From positions 124,001 through 188,000 of the forward strand of contig NZ_NWUO01000005.1 of NCBI RefSeq assembly GCF_002895925.1: DNA of 64,000 bases, written 5' to 3'. This DNA comes from Mixta theicola (GTDB lineage Bacteria; Pseudomonadota; Gammaproteobacteria; Enterobacterales; Enterobacteriaceae). A program made the position numbers and the translations under genes. Position 1 is the first letter of the stretch; each line of letters begins with the position of its first letter. The notes under the pieces were generated by a model. The model had not been told where the DNA came from, made no database searches, and saw only the letters and a program-made list of their open reading frames with translations. Positions 57,463-64,000 of the stretch are shown here, one piece after another.

Positions 57463-60400
57463 TTAAACTACCGGCTGCAGATGCTGCTGCAGCGTATCGG
57501 CCAGCGTGGTTTCCGCTGGCGCGGCAGCGGCGTAAACGGCGTCGTGATCTTGTACATTACCCTGCGCGCCCACTTCAGGGTTGTGCCACATATCCGCTGG
57601 CGCGGCGGGCAGCACGGTTTCTGCTGCAGGAGAAACATCAAGCGGATCGCTGACAGCGCCCCGCTTTTCTGCCGCAGCATCCTGCTGCGTGGCGCTCTCG
57701 CCGGGAGCCAGACGATCGAGCAGCGCGCCGATCGCGGAGGGTTCGCTGTGGTGCAGCCCCAGCGCCGTGTTATCCAGTGAATCCGCTTGTGCCGCGCTAT
57801 CGCTCATCGCCGCCGTGCTGACGGCGAATGTCTCCGCCTCCGTTGGCAGGCTGCTGCTCAGGGTGGCCACGCCGTCATCATCAACGGTAAACATCTTCGC
57901 CTGCACATCGCGCACCGTAATTTCCTGGTTGTTCTGCACAAAGCTATCGGTCAGCGTAGCGATGACGGTATAGCTACCGGGCGCCAGCGCCTCAATATCG
58001 CTGGCCGGGATCGCCACCTGCCAGTGATTATCGAAGCCGCTATTATCCGGCCCGGCCTCGGAGGTGGTGGTGTAGGTTTTGCCGTTCAGCAGCACCGTTA
58101 CCGCGCCGCCCATGCCCAGCCCTTCGCCGGATGAGTGCGATGAGCTGATAGTTAAATCCTGATGCTTTTCGCTCCCGCTCAAATGCTGATCGCCGCCGAT
58201 GGGATCAAAGGTGAAGGTCATAGGATAGTGATAAGCATAACCCAGGCCCCCTATTTCAATCTGCCGCGAGTCGGCAAACTGGTTGCCATCCTTATCCTGA
58301 TAGCTGACGGTAGCGTGCGTGGTATCGCCGTTGCTCAGGCTGGGAAGCCGGTCAACGTAGACGCTCCACAACCCATCGCTGGTCACTTGGCCTTTATAAG
58401 TTTGATCCCCGACCACCAGCTTAACGGTGCTGCCTGCCGCAAGATGTTCCGCATGGCCGGTAACATACTGAGGGGCGGCAGTCTCATAGTAGTTAACATC
58501 ATCATCGCCAAAGAAGGGGTTCATGCTCAGCAGCGGCGTTTCATTGCCTTCGCCGTTAGCATTTAGCGTTAACGTTGTAGCCACCTCGTTGACTTCATTC
58601 CCTCTTGGCAGTGAAGCCACCAGCGTGACCTGCCCCGCCAGCGGTAACGCCTGCAGATCCTCATGCGGAATGGTGACGATCCAGCGGCTATCGTTGGTGG
58701 TTTTGGTGCTGTAGGTATGGCCGTTCAACGACACCTGCACCTCATAGCCGTTGCCGATATAGCGGCCCCAGCCGGAGACCAGCAGATCGCCGCCGCGCTC
58801 CACCGCGCTCAGCACATCATCGCCGGTGACCTTATTTATAAACAGGCTCGGCAGCGTAGTGACGGCGTTAGTCAGGGTGAACTCGCTGGTAACATGATGT
58901 TCCATGCCTGCGGTATCGGTATGGTCCGCTCTTACGGTCACTTTGCCATTCGGGATGGCGGCGATATCGCTCTCCGGCACGCTGACATACCACATCGCAT
59001 CGTTGCCCAGCGTGCCGCTATAGGTCTTGCCGTGCAGCGTGATCAGCACCGTATCGCCCGGTGCGCCCTGATGGGCATAGCCGGAAAACACCGTGGCGTT
59101 GCCGTGCTCGTGAGCGGACACGGCGTTGTTGCCGGAGATCGGGTTAAACGCCAGATCCGGATCGATAACGGTGAAGGTTTTAGTCTGGGTGCTGTTAACG
59201 CTGGCACCAGCGTTAACCGTGGCGTTGATCGAGGCGACCACGGTATAGCTGCCCGGCGGCAGCGCCTGCACGTCGCTGGCGGGGACGGTTATCTGCCAGT
59301 GGTTATCATAATCGCCGCCCTCTACCACGCCGGTATAGGTTTTGCCGTTCAGCGTGACGTAAACCGTTTCGCCAAAGCCGAGGTTTTCGCCAGAAAATCT
59401 GGACCCGGTGATAATTAAATCATTTTGCGCTTCCTGCCCGTCCAGCCGGCCGTCAACGCTAATGGTATCGATCTGAAAAGCCATCGGATATTTATAAGGG
59501 TAGCTGGAGGGAACCAGATGGATTTCCCGGCTGGCGGCGACCTGGTTGCCGTCGCTGTCCTGCCAGCTGACCACGGCATGGGTAGAGCTGGTATTGCGCG
59601 CGTTATACAGCTGTTCAACCCTGACGCTCCAGACGCCATCGTCGGTGACGTCGCCATAAAAGACTTTGTCGGAAACGGTCAGCTTGATCCTGCTGCCCCC
59701 CGGAATATGCGTGGAATGGCCGGTAATAAAGGTGGCGGCGCCGATTTCATACAGGCTGATAGTGTCATCTGCCGATACGGTATCGATGCTCAGCGACGGC
59801 GAGGCTTTTCCTTCTCCCTGGTTATTCAGCGTAAGGGTTTTCGCCACTTCAGCCACGCGAGCCTCATAGCCCAGCGAGGCCAGCAGCGTAATATTGCCTT
59901 GCGGCAGCGCCTGTACATCCTCGCCGGGAATGCTAATCGTCCAGCGGCTGTCTTTGGTGGTGGTGGTATGGTACTGGTGGCCATTGAGGGTAATAGTCAC
60001 TTCACGGCCTTCGGTGATGTTGCGCCCCCAGCCGGAAATCAGCAGATCGCCGCCGCGCTCAACCGCGCTCAGCACATCGTCACCGGTTACCTTATTCAGA
60101 AACAGAACCGGCCCGGAGGTGGCCCCATTACCGGCCTGCAGGCTAAACTGGCTGCTGGCCTGATGCAGCATGCCCGCACTGTCGGTATGCGTCGCGCTTA
60201 CCGCTACCTCGCCATTAGGGATCTGCGCAATATCGCTTTCCGGGACGTTGACATACCACATCGCATCGCTGCCCAGCGTACCGCTGTAGGTCTTGCCGTG
60301 CAGCGTGACGCTAACCGTATCGCCCGGACTGCCGGTACGGGCGTAGCCGGAAATCACCGTGGCGTTGCCGTGTTCGTAATAGCCAACGATGTTGTCAATG

Positions 60401-60612
60401 GAGATCGGGTTGATGCTGAGCGCGTCATCGGTCACGGCGCTGGCCAGCAGAGTGCCGTGCGTGGTGGAGGAGTCAACGGCAACACCGGCGGCCGTATTCG
60501 GCGCGGCGGTGAGAGCGGCGGCTTCAATGGTGGAGGCGAGGCTGGCCTGCAGCGTGGCGGTGGAAAAAGGGATGGCAGCGGCAAGCCGTTGTTGGTTAGC
60601 GGTGTTGGCCAT
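57463..60612 (-). CDS. Large repeat protein secreted by the type I system (BapA/LapA-like, eight Ig-like domains)
   Basis: A 1049-residue protein from ATG 60612 with an AGGAGAGTTTA site. The upstream extension to 60660 has no support. No Sec signal is present. Residues 1-62 are Ala/Thr-rich. Residues about 63-912 are eight Ig-like beta domains of about 105 residues, each with a recurring G-x-x-Y-x-G/T strand and a W-x-V/I-x-V/I-P core. They form an ABCD-ABCD arrangement. Residues 913-1049 are Ala/Asp/Ser-rich and acidic, and probably contain the uncleaved C-terminal secretion signal. No calcium-binding RTX nonapeptides are seen. Cell adhesion or biofilm matrix function is inferred from the architecture and the dedicated exporter. 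Confidence 0.85.
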   Translation of the reverse strand: MANTANQQRLAAAIPFSTATLQASLASTIEAAALTAAPNTAAGVAVDSSTTHGTLLASAVTDDALSINPISIDNIVGYYEHGNATVISGYARTGSPGDTVSVTLHGKTYSGTLGSDAMWYVNVPESDIAQIPNGEVAVSATHTDSAGMLHQASSQFSLQAGNGATSGPVLFLNKVTGDDVLSAVERGGDLLISGWGRNITEGREVTITLNGHQYHTTTTKDSRWTISIPGEDVQALPQGNITLLASLGYEARVAEVAKTLTLNNQGEGKASPSLSIDTVSADDTISLYEIGAATFITGHSTHIPGGSRIKLTVSDKVFYGDVTDDGVWSVRVEQLYNARNTSSTHAVVSWQDSDGNQVAASREIHLVPSSYPYKYPMAFQIDTISVDGRLDGQEAQNDLIITGSRFSGENLGFGETVYVTLNGKTYTGVVEGGDYDNHWQITVPASDVQALPPGSYTVVASINATVNAGASVNSTQTKTFTVIDPDLAFNPISGNNAVSAHEHGNATVFSGYAHQGAPGDTVLITLHGKTYSGTLGNDAMWYVSVPESDIAAIPNGKVTVRADHTDTAGMEHHVTSEFTLTNAVTTLPSLFINKVTGDDVLSAVERGGDLLVSGWGRYIGNGYEVQVSLNGHTYSTKTTNDSRWIVTIPHEDLQALPLAGQVTLVASLPRGNEVNEVATTLTLNANGEGNETPLLSMNPFFGDDDVNYYETAAPQYVTGHAEHLAAGSTVKLVVGDQTYKGQVTSDGLWSVYVDRLPSLSNGDTTHATVSYQDKDGNQFADSRQIEIGGLGYAYHYPMTFTFDPIGGDQHLSGSEKHQDLTISSSHSSGEGLGMGGAVTVLLNGKTYTTTSEAGPDNSGFDNHWQVAIPASDIEALAPGSYTVIATLTDSFVQNNQEITVRDVQAKMFTVDDDGVATLSSSLPTEAETFAVSTAAMSDSAAQADSLDNTALGLHHSEPSAIGALLDRLAPGESATQQDAAAEKRGAVSDPLDVSPAAETVLPAAPADMWHNPEVGAQGNVQDHDAVYAAAAPAETTLADTLQQHLQPVV
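57877..59160 (-). repeat. Second copy of the four-domain repeat block (A'B'C'D')
   Basis: Encodes residues 485-912 of the secreted protein. The order and sequence of domains match the block at 59161-60426, for example VTGDDVLSAVERGGDLL in both B copies and HGKTYSGTLG in both A copies. Confidence 0.85.
59161..60426 (-). repeat. First copy of the four-domain repeat block (ABCD)
   Basis: Encodes residues 63-484. Domains A and B are most similar to their second copies; C and D have diverged more, with extra residues in D'. Confidence 0.85.
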
Positions 60613-61393
60613 TAAACTCTCCTGTAACACCAGATAAAAAAATATCGTACGCAGCCGCATCCAGCGGCGCAGGCCGGGATGGGTTGCATAGGGTTATTTA
60701 TCCTTTCATTACCCGACAGAAAGGTCTGGTGCGCACCGGAGCTAAATCAGCTTAATAACAAGGATGAAAAAGTTAACTAATAAAGGTTATTACCATCATA
60801 CGCGAACAGATATAAAGAAAAGAGACCGCCGTAGCATCTCTATCCGCTAATCCTACCGATTAATAAAATTAATAGTTGGCACCAGAAAAGCGCGGTACAT
60901 CTTTTAACCGAATTTGGCTGGCCGCATGCTAATGCACTGAAATAGCGCAGCCTCACTCCGTTTTGCCGCCGGCCTTGTTCACCATTGCAGCCGCTGATGA
61001 TCGTGCCGCTCACCTCTGACAAAGAAGTTTCCTTTTAGGATTTTGCCTGGCCGATTTCGCGCTGCGCCTGTCCAGCCGCCGCCATGCGCGCCATCTGCCC
61101 GCCGTTTGTCAGGAAGTAAAATATCGCGGGAAAATCCGGTTAAAATCGGCAACCTGTACGATACTATTTTCGCTGCCGCCCCGCCGACGTGCCTGCTTTT
61201 ACGGCGTTTAGCCAGGAACTTTCCTGAAAAGCCTGGCTAAAGAGGGAAATTTATTAACAAGCGGGAAGTTATCGTTTAATAAGCTTGCTGGCGCAGATTG
61301 GCTGTAGCCGCCATCCTGCCGGGATGAAAGGCTGCTCTGCCGGTTGATTTTGTGTTAAAAAGGAACCTCTTTGCGCATTCTGGAAACTGAACA
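60613..61393. other. Intergenic region upstream of the secretion operon and the MFS gene
   Basis: 781 bp. It must hold the promoter of the secretion operon and that of the MFS gene. A 10-bp inverted repeat lies at 61207-61241. Small frames at 60840-61022 and 61043-61240 lack ribosome binding sites and recognisable proteins. Confidence 0.6.
61207..61241. repeat. 10-bp inverted repeat upstream of the MFS gene
   Basis: TTTAGCCAGG at 61207-61216 pairs with CCTGGCTAAA at 61232-61241, spacer 15 bp that can itself pair CTTTC with GAAAAG. Operator or hairpin of unknown role. Confidence 0.55.
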
Positions 61394-62548
61394 ATGACAT
61401 CAGCGGATGTTGAACAGACACAGAAGAACCAACCCGCGGTGCAGCTGGCTACGCGGATCATTTTTCTGATTGCCGGTATCGGCGTTTCAACCTGGGCGCC
61501 GCTGGTACCTTACGCCAAAGCACGCCTGGAGGTCAGCGATGCGGCCCTGGGCGGACTGCTGCTGTTTCTCGGCCTCGGCTCGCTGATCGCCATGCCGCTG
61601 ACCGGATCGCTGGTCGGCAAGCAGGGCTGCAAACGCGTGATTGTCTGCTCATCGCTGATCGTTATGCTGCTGTTGCCTTTTATGGCGACGCTGGCTTCCC
61701 CCGTCGCGCTGGGTATTGCGCTGATGCTGTTCGGCGCGGCGATCGGCACCCTGGATGTCGCCATGAATATTCAGGCCGTTGAGGTAGAAAAAGCGGCAGA
61801 ACGTACCATGATGTCCGGTTTTCACGGTTTTTATAGCGTCGGCGGCATCGCCGGTGCCGGTCTGGTCAGCGCGATGCTGTGGCTGGGATTGCCGCCGCTG
61901 CAGGCGGTGCTGGCGATGCTGATCCTGCTGGTTCTGTTACTGCTGGGCAGCCAACGCTGGCTGCTGACGGAGCGGACGCATCAGCAGGATACGCCGCTGT
62001 TCGTGGTGCCGCGCGGCTGGGTGCTGTTTCTCGGCCTGCTCTGTTTTATTCTGTTTCTTACCGAAGGCGCGGTGCTGGACTGGAGCGCTCTGCTGCTGAC
62101 CCAGGAGCGTAAGATGCCCGCCTCGCAGGCCGGTCTGGGCTACGCGGTGTTTTCCATCGCCATGAGTATTGGCCGTCTGACAGGCGACCGTATCGTTAGC
62201 CGTTTCAGTAATCAACAGGTGCTGGCGGGCGGCTGTCTCTGCGCCGCGCTGGGCGTGCTGCTGCTGATTAGCGTCGATAACGTGACGGTTGCGCTGCTGT
62301 CGTTTTTACTGATTGGCTTTGGCGCTGCGAATACCGTGCCGATTTTGTTCAGCGCCGCCGGTCGTCAAACCGCGATGCCGGTAAATATGGCGATCTCAGC
62401 CATGACAACCATCGGTTATGCCGGTATTCTGGCAGGTCCGGCGTTAATCGGCTTTGTGGCTCACGGCTTTAGTCTGGTGACCGCGTTTGCTGCCATCGTG
62501 ATCCTTCTGGTGGCGGTTGCTGCCAGCGCACGGCTGGTGACACGTTAA
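61394..62548 (+). CDS. MFS transporter, YbjJ-like
   Basis: Inner-membrane transporter of 384 residues with about twelve hydrophobic segments. GFHGFYSVGGIAGAGLVSAML (residues about 137-157), AEGAVLDWSALLL-like (here TEGAVLDWSALLLTQ) near 222 and IGFGAANTVPILFSAAGRQ near 312 match the YbjJ/FucP-like subgroup, whose physiological substrate is unknown. It lies 23 bp upstream of rcsD on the same strand, so it may share transcription with rcsD. In E. coli no such gene occurs between micF and rcsD. The ribosome binding site is moderate (GGAAACTGAACA). Confidence 0.82.
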   Translation: MTSADVEQTQKNQPAVQLATRIIFLIAGIGVSTWAPLVPYAKARLEVSDAALGGLLLFLGLGSLIAMPLTGSLVGKQGCKRVIVCSSLIVMLLLPFMATLASPVALGIALMLFGAAIGTLDVAMNIQAVEVEKAAERTMMSGFHGFYSVGGIAGAGLVSAMLWLGLPPLQAVLAMLILLVLLLLGSQRWLLTERTHQQDTPLFVVPRGWVLFLGLLCFILFLTEGAVLDWSALLLTQERKMPASQAGLGYAVFSIAMSIGRLTGDRIVSRFSNQQVLAGGCLCAALGVLLLISVDNVTVALLSFLLIGFGAANTVPILFSAAGRQTAMPVNMAISAMTTIGYAGILAGPALIGFVAHGFSLVTAFAAIVILLVAVAASARLVTR

Positions 62549-62571
62549 ATGGTCAGGTGCCCTCTTTCATC

Positions 62572-64000
62572 ATGATGTATAAGTTTCCTTTATCCTCCAG
62601 CAACGTTACGCGTTTTTTCGTGATGTTTATTCTGCTGCTGCTGCTGGCGCTGGGCTTTATGGTTCATAACGCGGTTAATGCCTGGCTGATGGAAAAACGC
62701 TATGCCATGGCGGATATTACCCGTTCGGTGCAAAAGCGCATCGATACCTATCGCTTCGCGACCTGGCAAATTTATGAGAACCTGGCGGCCAGCGCCGCGG
62801 GCAGTACGCCGTCCGCCAGCCTGCAGGAGACCCGGCTGCGCCCTGACGTCTACTATCTGGAAAAAATGCGGCGCAAAACCGAGGCGCTGATCTTCGGTTC
62901 GCATGACAGCAGCACGCTGGATATGACGCTGCGCATGTCTAACTATCTGGATACCCTGTGGGGCGCGGAAAACAGCACCTGGTCGATGTATTTTCTCAAC
63001 GGGCAGGATAATAGCCTGATCCTGATCTCTACCCTGCCGCTGAAAGATATGGCGACGCGCTATAAAGAGAGCGCCATCAGCAGTATCGTTGACGCGCGCC
63101 GCGTAGAGATGCTGCAGCAGGCCAACGCGCTGGATGAGCGCGAAAGCTTCTCGCCGCTGCGCCGTTTCGCCTGGCAGAACGATCGCTACTTTACCGTGCG
63201 TACTACCTTTAATCAGCCGGGCCATCTGGCGACCGTGGTGGCGTTTGATATGCCGGTTAACGATCTGATCCCGCATAATATGCCGCTGGAAAATTTCCAG
63301 CTGAAGCAGGACGCCACCCTGAGCAGCAGCACGGCCAGCGATGATGAGTTACAAAATACCCGTATCACCCTCAACAATCCCAACGTAGAAATCGCAGCTT
63401 CGCTGCCCAGCACGCCGCTGCAGCTGATTTATCGCATCCCGCTCAGTACGCTCGCCTTAGATACCTTGCGCAATCTGATGTGGCCGCTGATCGCCGACCT
63501 GCTCTTGCTGTTAATGTCGCTGGCCGGCCTGTTTTTGCTGCGCCAGCAATCGCTGCGTCCGGGAGAAAACCAGAGCGCCGAGCTGGACGCGCTGCGTATG
63601 CTGAACGAGGAGATCGTCGGCAGCCTGCCAGTCGGCCTGCTGGTGTATGACTTCGCCAGCAATCGCACGATTATCAGCAACAAAATCGCTGAGCATCTGC
63701 TGCCGCATCTGAACCTGCAGAAAATCGTGAATATGTCCGATCAGCATCAGGGCGTGCTGCAGGCGACGGTAAATAACGAAGTTTATGAGATTCGCCACGC
63801 CCGCAGCCAGCATTCGCCGCATACGCAGCTGTTTCTGATGCGCGATCAGGATCGCGAGCTGCTGGTGAATAAAAAATTGCAGAAGGCGCAGCAGGTGCTG
63901 GATCGCAATCATCAGCTGCGTCAACAGCTGTTGCAGAATCTCGGCCATGCGCTGCATCGTCCGCTGCAGCAGGTGGTGACGCAGCTGCAAACGCTCAGCG
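62572..64000 (+). CDS. rcsD: Rcs phosphorelay phosphotransfer protein RcsD (5' part, cut by window end)
   Basis: Inner-membrane member of the Rcs envelope-stress phosphorelay, passing phosphate from RcsC to RcsB. 476 codons are present and the frame is still open at 64000. Start ATG 62572; ATG 62575 follows directly. Helix 1 is about residues 14-36. The periplasmic domain includes YLEKMRRKTEALIFGSHDS and NALDERESFSPLRRFAWQN. The second helix is about 304-322, followed by the PAS-like ABL/HPt-proximal region with NRTIISNKIAEHLLPHLNLQ. The kinase-like and HPt domains would lie beyond the window. rcsB is expected next. Confidence 0.95.
   Translation, partial: MMYKFPLSSSNVTRFFVMFILLLLLALGFMVHNAVNAWLMEKRYAMADITRSVQKRIDTYRFATWQIYENLAASAAGSTPSASLQETRLRPDVYYLEKMRRKTEALIFGSHDSSTLDMTLRMSNYLDTLWGAENSTWSMYFLNGQDNSLILISTLPLKDMATRYKESAISSIVDARRVEMLQQANALDERESFSPLRRFAWQNDRYFTVRTTFNQPGHLATVVAFDMPVNDLIPHNMPLENFQLKQDATLSSSTASDDELQNTRITLNNPNVEIAASLPSTPLQLIYRIPLSTLALDTLRNLMWPLIADLLLLLMSLAGLFLLRQQSLRPGENQSAELDALRMLNEEIVGSLPVGLLVYDFASNRTIISNKIAEHLLPHLNLQKIVNMSDQHQGVLQATVNNEVYEIRHARSQHSPHTQLFLMRDQDRELLVNKKLQKAQQVLDRNHQLRQQLLQNLGHALHRPLQQVVTQLQTLS

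Noticed and set aside
59425..60615. 396-codon plus-strand frame
   Set aside because: Antisense to the repeat protein; it is long only because the repeats lack stops in that frame.

Overview
The window is chromosomal DNA from a member of the Enterobacterales, most likely the Erwiniaceae (Pantoea/Mixta/Erwinia group). That placement is an inference from gene content and order plus the GC-rich coding style. From about 10.1 kb onward the backbone follows the E. coli region around cirA-lysP-yeiE-yeiH-nfo-fruAKB-yeiW-efpL(yeiP)-yeiR-lpxT-mepS-yejABEF-yejG-bcr-rsuA-radD-rplY-yejK-yejL-yejM-proL and then yojI-alkB-apbE-ompC-micF-rcsD. Accessory blocks are inserted between these conserved genes.

Layout. 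0.1-4.3 kb: an exporter gene diverges from a LysR regulator that overlaps the glutathione-dependent formaldehyde oxidation pair frmA-fghA. 4.4-10.0 kb: a carbohydrate or polyol cassette (isomerase, lone PTS EIIA, Gfo/Idh/MocA dehydrogenase, sugar porter) diverges from an AraC regulator across an 874-bp spacer holding two CRP-like sites. 10.1-14.4 kb: CirA, plus a FecCD-type permease and ATPase behind a strong Fur box. 14.5-19.4 kb: lysine permease, YeiE regulator, a DUF1232 protein, YeiH and endonuclease IV. 19.5-23.5 kb: the fruBKA operon with two Cra operators. 23.6-27.9 kb: translation and envelope genes, including an lpxT broken by one missing T in a T run. 28.3-33.8 kb: the yejABEF peptide transporter. 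33.9-42.1 kb: yejG, bcr, rsuA, radD, rplY, yejK, yejL and yejM.

42.2-45.3 kb: tRNA-Pro(GGG), followed by an AT-richer island with three linked unrecognised genes and a RES-type toxin-antitoxin pair. I see no integrase and no repeated attachment core. 45.7-51.3 kb: yojI, alkB, apbE, ompC and a clear MicF sRNA. 51.6-60.6 kb: an accessory block of an alpha/beta hydrolase and a complete type I secretion operon exporting a 1049-residue surface protein. The repeat region of that protein is a four-domain block duplicated once, giving eight Ig-like domains. 61.4-64.0 kb: an MFS transporter and the start of rcsD, which runs off the window.

The strongest candidates for something undescribed are the three-gene cassette beside tRNA-Pro and the secretion locus between micF and rcsD. 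The lpxT frameshift is the clearest sequence anomaly. All family assignments come from remembered protein families and visible motifs; no database search was run.
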